This document shows, piece after piece, positions 1 through 6,016 of a stretch of DNA of 6,273 nt; the stretch's first letter is position 1; every line of letters starts with the position of its first letter. The notes under the pieces are model-generated. The model saw only the letters and a program-made list of their open reading frames with translations, was not told the DNA's origin and searched no databases. Position numbers and translations under genes: made by a program. The stretch comes from Clostridia bacterium (GTDB lineage Bacteria > Bacillota > Clostridia > Oscillospirales > CAG-382): the NCBI GenBank assembly GCA_017397605.1, contig JAFQII010000178.1, positions 1 to 6,273 of the forward strand, written 5' to 3'.

Positions 1-623
1 ACAAAAATCCACGTGCTTCTGACAAAGAGCTGTGTAGTGCCTTTGTACGCCATATTGACGGCCGCGCAAATGTGGGGGTATTTGGTTCTGTCACCTTGTG
101 CCAAAAGTTCGTGATTGACGACCTTCCACTCACTGAGACCTTTAAAAACATATACGATATCCTTGGCATAAAAAGGACCGCTTGACTGCGTGGCTTCAAA
201 GGTGTAGACAAACCTGTCAAACTCCGTTTCGGGTGCAAACAAAAAGTATCCCTGATACTTTGCGGAATACTGATCCGAGCTTTGCGTCTCGGTGCCGAGC
301 ACATTTCCGTCTTTGTCAAGATAGGTTCCGCGAATGGTAACGGCATAGTTTTTGTCCGTTTGGTTTTCGACATTCAAAATGACGACGTTTTGATCCTTGT
401 ACGTGTATTTTTTGTCCTTGATCAAAAAGCCGTCCGTCAGTGTTTGTTCTGCCGAAATCTCGCTTTCCTCGCCGTCGGGAACGATGTTTGAAGCATGATC
501 GTAGCTTTCGATCGGATCGGACGGCAAGCCGATGACATAGGACGAAGTTTCGTCGATCTCCCGTCCGCATCCCGAAAAAAGCGCAAGTAATAACACCAAA
601 CATACGAACATCAAACGTTTCAT
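1..623 (-). CDS. Lipoprotein E: fifth family member (partial at left edge)
   Basis: This frame has no stop to the left window edge; 207 residues are visible. It starts at ATG 623 with MKRLMFVCLVLLLALFSGC, a clear lipobox (FSGC, Cys19). The tether motif SDPIESYDHASNIVP at 35-49 shares SDPI with lipoprotein D. The core, about 65-146, reads IKDKKYTYKD, VENQTDKNY, GTYLDKDGN, TETQSSDQYS, YFLFAP and FDRFVYTFE, closer to A, B and C than to D. The second domain begins with TKYPH at 180-184 and is cut off while still in frame; by comparison with the paralogues about 70 residues are missing. The ribosome site GAGG sits eight bases upstream, beside the TAA stop of lipoprotein D, with a gap of only 12 bases, so coupled translation is likely. 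Function unknown. Confidence 0.85.
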   Translation of the reverse strand, partial: MKRLMFVCLVLLLALFSGCGREIDETSSYVIGLPSDPIESYDHASNIVPDGEESEISAEQTLTDGFLIKDKKYTYKDQNVVILNVENQTDKNYAVTIRGTYLDKDGNVLGTETQSSDQYSAKYQGYFLFAPETEFDRFVYTFEATQSSGPFYAKDIVYVFKGLSEWKVVNHELLAQGDRTKYPHICAAVNMAYKGTTQLFVRSTWIF

Positions 624-631
624 CACAAACA

Positions 632-635
632 CCTC
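632..635 (-). promoter_or_regulatory. Ribosome binding site of lipoprotein E
   Basis: GAGG on the minus strand, directly after the TAA stop of lipoprotein D and eight bases before ATG 623. Together with the start of lipoprotein D it forms a related leader pair (GAGGT followed by a T/G-rich spacer). Confidence 0.75.
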
Positions 636-1484
636 TTAATAATGAGATTTATAATCAATCCACTTGTATGCGACGATTCCCGTGATCTCACCGTTTAACT
701 CATCAGGTAACACATAGTCGTCTACATCTTCCCAAAGCACGTTCTCGTCGTAGAACATAAAGCGCAACGTGCCGTAAGCAGTCTTGCTGTCCTGCCCGTC
801 CTTGAGCGGAGGAATGCTTGTTTCCATTAACTGCGTATCGACAAAACAGATCTCGTCATTCTTATCCAGCACCATAAAATCCGCACCGTAATGCAATCTC
901 TCGGGATAGGTGTGCGTCATATAAAAGTAAGAGCACACACCGACGTATGTTTGAGCAAGCTCGCCGTAGTGACCTTTCCATTTCATGAAATCCAACACGA
1001 CACCGTTCATCGAAATGTACGCCGACGCAGGATCTTGCGCATAAGGCTCAAATTTCATCGTATAGTCAAATCCGTCAAACACGGCGTGCGGATCAAAGAT
1101 AAAATAATTGGAAAAGCCTGCCGCAAAGCCCTCAAACGTTTTGCTTTCTGTCTGCTTGACGCTGCCGTCGGCATTCAGGTACTGTCCGTTGACGGTCAGC
1201 GTGTAGTGCTTGTCGGTTTTGTTTTCGACGTGCATGATCACAAGGTTGTTGCCTTGGTAGTCATATTTCTTGAATTTGACCGCAAAACCGTCCTCGGTCG
1301 TTTCTCCCTGTACGTCATCGGAAAGTTCTTCGCTTTTGTTTCCCTCGGGGGTGAGCACGCTTTCCGTATCGTATGAGCCGATCGGGTCGGAGTAATCGGG
1401 CAGGGATATCTGATTGTCGGAATCAGCCGCGCAGCCGACCAATATAAAAACAAAAACAGCAAGCAAACAAATCATTTGTTTCAT
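636..1484 (-). CDS. Lipoprotein D: divergent member of the family
   Basis: A 282-residue lipoprotein with signal peptide MKQMICLLAVFVFILVGC (lipobox LVGC, Cys18). A TTG at 1487 immediately precedes the ATG in frame and could also initiate; ATG 1484 is preferred, with GAGG nine bases upstream. The tether carries SDPIGSYDTESVLTP (32-46). The core, about 66-145, has FKKYDYQGNN, VENKTDKHY, QYLNADGS, ESKTFEGFAAGFSNYFIF and FDGFDYT, matching the paralogues but with more substitutions (LNADG replaces LDKDG). The C-terminal domain lacks the KYPT motif but keeps the same strand order: ADFMVLDKNDEICF around 201-214 and LPDELNGEITGIVAYK around 259-274. It starts 15 bases after the P2 stop, so it is probably translationally coupled to P2. 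Function unknown; a membrane-anchored extracytoplasmic accessory protein is inferred. Confidence 0.86.
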   Translation of the reverse strand: MKQMICLLAVFVFILVGCAADSDNQISLPDYSDPIGSYDTESVLTPEGNKSEELSDDVQGETTEDGFAVKFKKYDYQGNNLVIMHVENKTDKHYTLTVNGQYLNADGSVKQTESKTFEGFAAGFSNYFIFDPHAVFDGFDYTMKFEPYAQDPASAYISMNGVVLDFMKWKGHYGELAQTYVGVCSYFYMTHTYPERLHYGADFMVLDKNDEICFVDTQLMETSIPPLKDGQDSKTAYGTLRFMFYDENVLWEDVDDYVLPDELNGEITGIVAYKWIDYKSHY

Positions 1485-1493
1485 CAAACAATA

Positions 1494-1497
1494 CCTC
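1494..1497 (-). promoter_or_regulatory. Ribosome binding site of lipoprotein D
   Basis: GAGG on the minus strand, within three bases of the P2 stop codon. It lies nine bases before ATG 1484 and six before the in-frame TTG at 1487, so the first residue is uncertain by one codon. The spacer resembles that of lipoprotein E. Confidence 0.75.
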
Positions 1498-1499
1498 GA

Positions 1500-2363
1500 T
1501 CATATATTGCGTTTTTTGACGCAAACATAAGAAATCATCGTGTAAACAAGGGCAAATGCGGCAAGACAGCCGATTGCAAGCAAGGCTTGTCCGAGTGTCA
1601 CGCCCATCATTTCGATGATTCCCTCATGCCACTCCGAACCAAAATACAGAAAAAACTCTCTCGGCTTTTGCGGCAGGGGAGACAGGTAATCAAAATACCA
1701 GCTCGCAACCCGAAAACGGAACATCAGATTGACCGCGTAGAAAAAGATCGCATATCCAAATCCCGCTACTGCCGCGGCAACACTGCTTTTCAAAACGCTC
1801 CCGACCGCATAAGTCAACGAAATGTAGAGCATAAGGTTAGGCAGTGCAATGCATATTGTCACGCGTGCGACACGTACCAGTGAATCCAGCAGAATGAACC
1901 CCAAACCGTACCCGTCCACACCGCCTCGCGTGATCACAAAGAAAGACAGCGACAGCTCCGTTGCCAAAAATGCTACAATAAAATTGATTGTCAGTAGCGC
2001 CGACAGATGCGGGAGAAGATACTGATGAGGACGCAATCCGCTCGCTTTTTGGATCTCAAAAAATCCGTCTCTGTGATCGCGGAACAAAACCAAAGCGGTA
2101 GAGATGACCGTGACGATCGGCATGCCGTAGAGCATAATGTTGGCGACGCAAGCGTTCATCACTGTCTGTACGTACGTTTGAAACGTGAGCACATAACGCG
2201 GATCGTTGTCCCAGATCGTTTCGCCGATCGACGGGTCAAAATATGCGTAACTGACCTCTGTCGCTTCGTAGATCGCAATAATCAGCAAAATACACAGTGA
2301 AAGCCAGAATACCGAAGAGCGGAACAAATTCTTGCATGTGGTTTTAAATTCGGTCAAAAACAT
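1500..2363 (-). CDS. ABC-2-type transporter permease P2
   Basis: Integral membrane protein of 287 residues with about six hydrophobic helices by eye: 16-33, 68-94, 118-144, 167-190, 193-215 and 257-281. A cytoplasmic loop after the second helix reads RDHRDGFFEIQKASGLRP (95-112), matching the usual ABC-2 pattern in which an acidic and basic stretch with D-G-x-x-E precedes a small-residue SG/SP turn and contacts the ATPase. Extracytoplasmic loops at 34-67 and 216-255 are large and aromatic. The basic tail VKKRNI is cytoplasmic. Start ATG 2363 gives the expected short amphipathic N-terminus MFLTEFKTTCKNLFRSS. Its ribosome site is the weakest in the operon: AGAAAGAAG without a GGA core. No duplicated large external domain of the BceB or FtsX type is present. 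It presumably pairs with the ATPase, and perhaps with P1 as a heterodimer. The substrate is unknown. Confidence 0.85.
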   Translation of the reverse strand: MFLTEFKTTCKNLFRSSVFWLSLCILLIIAIYEATEVSYAYFDPSIGETIWDNDPRYVLTFQTYVQTVMNACVANIMLYGMPIVTVISTALVLFRDHRDGFFEIQKASGLRPHQYLLPHLSALLTINFIVAFLATELSLSFFVITRGGVDGYGLGFILLDSLVRVARVTICIALPNLMLYISLTYAVGSVLKSSVAAAVAGFGYAIFFYAVNLMFRFRVASWYFDYLSPLPQKPREFFLYFGSEWHEGIIEMMGVTLGQALLAIGCLAAFALVYTMISYVCVKKRNI

Positions 2364-2369
2364 AATATG

Positions 2370-2378
2370 CTTCTTTCT
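2370..2378 (-). promoter_or_regulatory. Weak ribosome binding site of permease P2
   Basis: AGAAAGAAG on the minus strand, six bases before ATG 2363. It is purine-rich but lacks the GGA or GAGG core present before every other complete gene in the window. It looks like a degraded form of the AGAAAGGA used by the ATPase and lipoproteins B and C, and may lower permease synthesis. Confidence 0.55.
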
Positions 2379-2394
2379 ATTTTACGAGAAGAAA

Positions 2395-2425
2395 CCGTCG
2401 GGGAATTCGTCGTGCATCACGACGG
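2395..2425 (-). other. Overlapping inverted repeats at the end of lipoprotein C
   Basis: CGTCGTG at 2408-2414 pairs perfectly with CACGACG at 2418-2424 around a three-base loop that overlaps the stop codon of lipoprotein C (2417-2419). The right arm can alternatively pair with CCGTCG at 2395-2400 (six pairs), so two mutually exclusive hairpins are possible in the transcript. The transcript continues with UUUCUUCUCG, not a clean U-run, so this is not a convincing intrinsic terminator. It could be a partial attenuator, a stabilising 3' structure for the lipoprotein part of the message, or chance. Confidence 0.4.
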
Positions 2426-3292
2426 ATACTGCCAGGGCCAAAGGTGCTGCAGATCTGGTGTGTAGGCAATATATACGGGAATGGCTTGCATCTTTTTCCA
2501 CTCCTCGGGACACTCCCAGTTTTCATCCGTAGTTTGATGTAACATAAAATGCGTCTCTCCTTGGTCGTAACGGTCTCCCGGATAGAATTTGCATTTTTTG
2601 TCATACGCAAAGAGGATCTCACCCTTTTCGGTGATCAAAAGCCATTTGACCCAAACATTTACCTCTTTATTTCCTGTGTGCTCTATGGAAAATCCCCCAA
2701 CGACGGTAGGATATTTTGTCATATTTCCATTGGATATTTCTTCTTCAATATAGTGGAGACTCTCGTGGATGCCGTTGTATTTTACACCGATGCCTTTTAA
2801 GTAAATCGTGCCGCTGTATTCTTTTGCCTCAAACGTATAGGTAAACTTGTCAAACTGCATCCCGGGCTCAAACAGAAAATACTGGCTGAATCCCGCATAA
2901 TACTGATCAAACGTCTGCGTCTCGGTTTTTAATGTTTTGCCGTCCTTGTCCAGATACGTACCTGTGATGGTCACGCTGTAATTTTTGTTGGTCTGGTTTT
3001 CGACACTCACCAAAACAAGGTCGTTTCCCTCAAAGGTATACTTTTTGTCCTTGACAACAAATTCGCCGGAGAGGGGAGCGTTTTCAACGACACTTTCCTC
3101 GCTTGTATTTTCCGTGGATTCTGTGTTATCGGTGCTTGTTTCTTCATCGGGCTCTGTGCTCGGCACAAACTTGGACACATTGTCATAGCTTGCCTCGGAG
3201 TAAATGTTAAGCTCGTCTTTCTTTTCAGCGCATCCGCTCAACGCTGTCAATGCTGTTGCCAAAATTATGATGCATGTCAAAAACCTTTTCAT
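2417..3292 (-). CDS. Lipoprotein C: recent duplicate of lipoprotein B
   Basis: A 291-residue lipoprotein with signal peptide MKRFLTCIIILATALTALSGC (lipobox LSGC, Cys21). The tether motif EASYDNVSKFVP and the whole core from residue 88 to 159 are identical to lipoprotein B. The C-terminal domain keeps TKYPT, NVWVKWLL, GEILFAYD, FYPGD, PEEWKKMQAIPV and the ending QYPS. It differs from B in many surface-type residues: 234 is C against V, 261 is C against Y, and 178-191 is heavily changed. Start ATG 3292 has AGAAAGGA ten bases upstream in a leader copied from B. A 77-base gap separates it from B and a 53-base gap separates it from permease P2. The extra cysteines at 234 and 261 are absent from B and could form a disulfide or be fortuitous. 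Its role is unknown; retention of both copies with diverged C-termini suggests different binding partners or ligands. Confidence 0.88.
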   Translation of the reverse strand: MKRFLTCIIILATALTALSGCAEKKDELNIYSEASYDNVSKFVPSTEPDEETSTDNTESTENTSEESVVENAPLSGEFVVKDKKYTFEGNDLVLVSVENQTNKNYSVTITGTYLDKDGKTLKTETQTFDQYYAGFSQYFLFEPGMQFDKFTYTFEAKEYSGTIYLKGIGVKYNGIHESLHYIEEEISNGNMTKYPTVVGGFSIEHTGNKEVNVWVKWLLITEKGEILFAYDKKCKFYPGDRYDQGETHFMLHQTTDENWECPEEWKKMQAIPVYIAYTPDLQHLWPWQYPS

Positions 3293-3311
3293 GGTGTCAG
3301 TGTCCTTTCTT
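2762..3311 (-). repeat. Direct repeat copy 2 (5' two-thirds of lipoprotein C plus its leader)
   Basis: Partner of the block at 3715-4264. The part encoding residues 88-159 has only about four base differences, all silent. Identity drops abruptly at about 2762, inside the coding region, and upstream of the ribosome site near 3311. These boundaries mark the extent of a duplication that has stayed homogeneous or been re-homogenised. Confidence 0.9.
3303..3310 (-). promoter_or_regulatory. Ribosome binding site of lipoprotein C
   Basis: AGAAAGGA on the minus strand, ten bases before ATG 3292. The spacer CACTGACACC differs from the copy before lipoprotein B at one position. Here the site is not next to an upstream stop, so lipoprotein C must initiate independently. 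Confidence 0.8.
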
Positions 3312-3369
3312 GTTTTTAGTGAATAAAAGTATATAGGTCGATCGCGGTGTTATCTTTGCTGCATTTCTT

Positions 3370-4245
3370 TCAGGACGGATATTGAAAGGGCCAAAGATGC
3401 TGCATATCGGTTGTATAATCTACGAATACGGGGATTGCCTGCATTGTTTTCCATTCCTCTGGATACTGCAATTCTTCCTCTGTGGTTTGGTATAGCTTAT
3501 AGGATGTCTCTCCGTTTTCGTATTTATCGCCGGGGTAGAATCTGACGTTTCTATCAAACGCAAAGAGAATCTCTCCGCTTTCGTTCACCAAAAGCCATTT
3601 GACCCAAACGTTCGCTTCCAGCGTGCCTGTGTGTTCGGTAGAATACCCCGCCAAGACGGTAGGATATTTAGTATAATTTCCTTTCTCCATTTCTTCGCGT
3701 ATCGGAGTGAGGTTCTCGTGGATGCCGTTGTATTTCAATCCGATGCCTTTTAAGTAAATTGTGCCGTGATATTCTTTTGCCTCAAACGTATAGGTAAACT
3801 TGTCAAACTGCATCCCGGGCTCAAACAGAAAATACTGGCTGAATCCCGCATAATACTGATCAAACGTCTGCGTCTCGGTTTTTAATGTCTTGCCGTCCTT
3901 GTCCAAATACGTACCTGTGATGGTCACGCTGTAATTTTTGTTGGTTTGGTTTTCGACACTCACCAAGACAAGGTCGTTTCCCTCAACGGAATACTTTTTG
4001 TCCTTGACAACAAATTCGCCGGAGAGGGGAGCGTTTTCAACGACACTTTCCTCGCTTGTATTTTCCGTGGATTCTGCGTGTTCGGTGCTTGTATCTTCAT
4101 CGGGCTCTGTGCTTGGCACAAACTTTGACACGTTGTCATAGCTTGCTTCGGAATAAATGTTAAGCTCATCTTCCTTTTCAGCGCATCCGCTCAACGCTGA
4201 CAATGCTGTTGCCAAAATTATGATGACTGTCAAAAACCTTTTCAT
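3370..4245 (-). CDS. Lipoprotein B: paralogue of A, C, D and E
   Basis: A 291-residue lipoprotein. The signal peptide MKRFLTVIIILATALSALSGC has a textbook lipobox LSGC with Cys21. The tether to about residue 75 is strongly acidic and Ser/Thr-rich, with the motif EASYDNVSKFVP at 33-44. The core, about 76-160, includes VVKDKKY, VENQTNKNY, TYLDKDGK, TETQTFDQY, YFLFEP and FDKFTYTFE. The second domain, about 190-291, includes TKYPT, NVWVKWLL, GEILFAFD, FYPGD and YPEEW. Initiation is at ATG 4245 with AGAAAGGG about ten bases upstream, and this site overlaps the last base of the ATPase stop codon, so translation is probably coupled to the ATPase. It aligns with lipoprotein C without gaps over 291 residues; by hand count residues 1-159 differ at 9 positions and 160-291 at 44. 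The function is unknown; it is inferred to be an extracytoplasmic partner of the transporter. Confidence 0.88.
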   Translation of the reverse strand: MKRFLTVIIILATALSALSGCAEKEDELNIYSEASYDNVSKFVPSTEPDEDTSTEHAESTENTSEESVVENAPLSGEFVVKDKKYSVEGNDLVLVSVENQTNKNYSVTITGTYLDKDGKTLKTETQTFDQYYAGFSQYFLFEPGMQFDKFTYTFEAKEYHGTIYLKGIGLKYNGIHENLTPIREEMEKGNYTKYPTVLAGYSTEHTGTLEANVWVKWLLVNESGEILFAFDRNVRFYPGDKYENGETSYKLYQTTEEELQYPEEWKTMQAIPVFVDYTTDMQHLWPFQYPS

Positions 4246-4264
4246 GGTGTCGGTGCCCTTTCTT
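3715..4264 (-). repeat. Direct repeat copy 1 (5' two-thirds of lipoprotein B plus its leader)
   Basis: This 550-base block aligns without gaps to 2762-3311 at an offset of exactly 953 bases, with about 30 mismatches by hand count (about 95% identity). It covers the ribosome site, signal peptide, tether, core domain and a few residues beyond. The rest of the genes (3370-3714 against 2417-2761) still align without gaps, but at a much lower identity, near 70% by eye. Confidence 0.9.
4256..4263 (-). promoter_or_regulatory. Ribosome binding site of lipoprotein B, abutting the ATPase stop
   Basis: AGAAAGGG on the minus strand, ten bases before ATG 4245. Its first A is the last base of the ATPase TAA stop codon (4265-4263), an arrangement typical of translational coupling. 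The same leader is repeated before lipoprotein C. Confidence 0.8.
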
Positions 4265-5141
4265 ATCTCTTCACGCCGCCCAGAGCAAAGATATACGAGT
4301 CTTCCAGGGTAGGAGCTACGGGAACAGAATTTTCAAACACAGGCGCTTCTGCGACGTAACGTACGCGCGGCTTGCCGTCCACGTATGCGACGGAAGTGAC
4401 TATCGTATCCTTGCGCAGTTGTTCTTCCTCGAACGGCGTTCCCGTGTGCTCGTACAGCTTGCCTTCGATGCGGTTGATAAACGCGCCCTTTTCGCCGAGG
4501 TATTTGACCTCGCCCTGCTCAAGGACGCAGATGTTGTTGCAAAGATGCTCAATATCGGCGGTAATATGAGTGGAAAAGATAATCGTTCTCTCCATTGCAA
4601 TCTTGGAAAGCAGGTTCAGGAAATACAACCTCTCCTCGGGGTCCAGTCCCGTCGTCGGCTCGTCGATGATCAATACCTTGGGGTCGCCGATCAAAGCCTG
4701 TGCAATTCCGGCTCGCCTTAACATACCGCCCGAGTATTTGCCCAAGCGTTTCTTTTCTTCGCCGACCAAGCCGACCGTTTCAATTGCGTTGGCAATGCGA
4801 TCTTTTCTCTCTTTTTTATCTTTGATGCCTTTGAGGATGCAAACGTAATCCAAAAACTCCACAATGTTCATTCTCGGCATCAATTTTGTGCTTTGCGGAA
4901 GATATCCGAGCGAAGAACGGAACTCGTCTTTGTTCGCTTTCAGTTCTTTCCCGTCAAAATAAATCTCGCCGTCGGTAGCGTCCATGATCGTTGCGACAAT
5001 GCGCATCAAAGTCGTTTTGCCTGCACCGTTGCGACCGATCAGACCAAAGATACCTTGACCGATTTCGATATTCACTCCGTTCAAGGCTTTTTTCTTTCCT
5101 CTGGGATAAATTTTGGTAATATTTTTAATTTCAATTTTCAT
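4263..5141 (-). CDS. ABC transporter ATP-binding protein
   Basis: Cytoplasmic ATPase of 292 residues that should power transport through the permease subunits. All nucleotide-binding motifs are intact: Walker A GRNGAGKT at 36-43, Q-loop Q83 (YLPQS), signature YSGGM at 136-140, Walker B LIIDEP at 157-162 with catalytic E161, D-loop TTGLD, and H-loop H192 (STH). A C-terminal extension of about 75 residues ends PTLEDSYIFALGG, as in ATPases of the multidrug/bacitracin-exporter type that pair with ABC-2 permeases. The frame opens at 5222, but the ATG at 5141 is chosen: it has AGAAAGGA seven bases upstream and starts with the standard MKIEIKNITKIY. The upstream extension would overlap the end of lipoprotein A. 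It lies 25 bases after lipoprotein A and 17 before lipoprotein B. It is the only ATPase in the window. The export direction is inferred from the family; the substrate is unknown. Confidence 0.96.
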   Translation of the reverse strand: MKIEIKNITKIYPRGKKKALNGVNIEIGQGIFGLIGRNGAGKTTLMRIVATIMDATDGEIYFDGKELKANKDEFRSSLGYLPQSTKLMPRMNIVEFLDYVCILKGIKDKKERKDRIANAIETVGLVGEEKKRLGKYSGGMLRRAGIAQALIGDPKVLIIDEPTTGLDPEERLYFLNLLSKIAMERTIIFSTHITADIEHLCNNICVLEQGEVKYLGEKGAFINRIEGKLYEHTGTPFEEEQLRKDTIVTSVAYVDGKPRVRYVAEAPVFENSVPVAPTLEDSYIFALGGVKR

Positions 5142-5148
5142 AGCTTTT

Positions 5149-5156
5149 TCCTTTCT
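5149..5156 (-). promoter_or_regulatory. Ribosome binding site of the ABC ATPase
   Basis: AGAAAGGA on the minus strand, seven bases before ATG 5141. It fixes the start at MKIEIKNIT rather than the upstream in-frame start at 5222, which lies inside lipoprotein A. Confidence 0.85.
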
Positions 5157-5166
5157 AAAATGATTT

Positions 5167-5994
5167 TTAGTATGCACCCTCAAAGATTTCGATCTTTGTG
5201 ACTGCGACGAGGATCTTGACATCCCCCTGCAATTCCTCGGGCCAAGTCATCTTGCCGTCGGTGAGCTCGTAATAAAGCTGATGATCGCTCCAACCAAATT
5301 CCGGATTTCCTGCAGGAACAGTATTGGATCTGAACTTTGTTAAATAAATCCGATCAAATTGATCGATGACGATCATGTGTCTGAATACGTTGATCTCTTT
5401 TTCAAACGTGTTGGTTTCCTGTATGGTGGCAAAAATAGTCGGATATTTTTTGGTATCGCCGCCGTTTGCAAAATTCGAGCTGGACATTTTTTCTGTCAGC
5501 TTTGCCTCGGTGATCGCATAATCCGCCATCAGACACGTACCTTCAAACGGAGCGGTCTCCACCTCGTATACAAAACGGTCAAACGTGATTTTGGGCTGAA
5601 ACAAAAAGTAATTGTGTCCGCCTGCGGCAAAACCGTCAAACGTCTGCGTTTCCGTTTTCAGTGCCTTGCCGTCCTTGTCAAGATACGTTCCCGTGATCGT
5701 CAACACATAATGGCTGTCGGTTTGGTTTTCCACTTCCAAGATCACAAGGTCGTTTCCTTCGTAGGTGTATTTTTTGTCCTTGATGACAAACCCTGCGGTA
5801 GGTTTGCTTTCTGCCGAGGGTTGTTCGGATGCATTCGTTTCGCTTTCGTCTGACGGCGGAATAAACACCGATTCATTGTCGTAGCTTTCCAGCGTATCGG
5901 GAACATAGCTCGAATTGTTTCCGCCGTCCGTGGAAGCGGCGTCGCATGCGCACAAAAGGCATACCATAAGAATCAAAGCGGCAATACGTTTCAT
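5167..5994 (-). CDS. Lipoprotein A: surface lipoprotein with Ig-like (FxLYD-like) core
   Basis: Predicted 275-residue exported lipoprotein. The frame could be extended 27 codons upstream into P1, but the ATG at 5994 is chosen because it has an AGGAGA site seven bases upstream and begins directly with a signal peptide (MKRIAALILMVCLLCAC, lipobox LCAC, Cys17). After Cys17 comes a polar acidic tether to about residue 68, with the motif ESYDNESVFIP at 36-46. The core, about 69-148, carries IKDKKYTYEG, VENQTDSHY, TYLDKDGK, TETQTFDGF and YFLFQP. A second region, about 180-275, has KYPT, NVFRHMIVID and WPEEL. The core strand pattern resembles FxLYD or other Ig-like lipoprotein domains; this is a resemblance by eye. 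It should be anchored on the outer face of the membrane. It sits between P1 and the ATPase, so a role as a transporter accessory or substrate-interacting protein is inferred. No catalytic motif is visible. Confidence 0.85.
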   Translation of the reverse strand: MKRIAALILMVCLLCACDAASTDGGNNSSYVPDTLESYDNESVFIPPSDESETNASEQPSAESKPTAGFVIKDKKYTYEGNDLVILEVENQTDSHYVLTITGTYLDKDGKALKTETQTFDGFAAGGHNYFLFQPKITFDRFVYEVETAPFEGTCLMADYAITEAKLTEKMSSSNFANGGDTKKYPTIFATIQETNTFEKEINVFRHMIVIDQFDRIYLTKFRSNTVPAGNPEFGWSDHQLYYELTDGKMTWPEELQGDVKILVAVTKIEIFEGAY

Positions 5995-6001
5995 AAAAAA
6001 G

Positions 6002-6007
6002 TCTCCT
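6002..6007 (-). promoter_or_regulatory. Ribosome binding site of lipoprotein A
   Basis: On the minus strand this reads AGGAGA, seven bases before ATG 5994. It decides against the longer reading that would begin at 6075 inside P1 and would bury the signal peptide. Confidence 0.85.
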
Positions 6008-6016
6008 ATGTGTTTT

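Noticed and set aside
891..1376. Plus-strand open frame of 161 codons opposite lipoprotein D
   Set aside because: It lies wholly antisense to a gene with a clear signal peptide, ribosome site and family homology, has no recognisable domain, and its composition is what a reversed lipoprotein frame would give.
2395..2425. Intrinsic terminator after lipoprotein C
   Set aside because: The stems are short, overlap each other and the stop codon, and are not followed by a proper U-tract; P2 follows within about 30 bases on the same strand.
3293..3369. Possible internal promoter before lipoprotein C, with TATACT on the minus strand
   Set aside because: No TTGACA-like hexamer lies at 16 to 18 bases upstream, and A/T-rich hexamers are common in such gaps.
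2985..4141. Two similar plus-strand frames (2985-3188 and 3938-4141) that look like a conserved pair of 67-residue proteins
   Set aside because: Their similarity is inherited from the duplicated lipoproteins B and C on the other strand, so conservation is not evidence of coding here.
5359..5853. Plus-strand open frame of 164 codons opposite lipoprotein A
   Set aside because: Antisense shadow of the lipoprotein A core; no convincing independent protein features.
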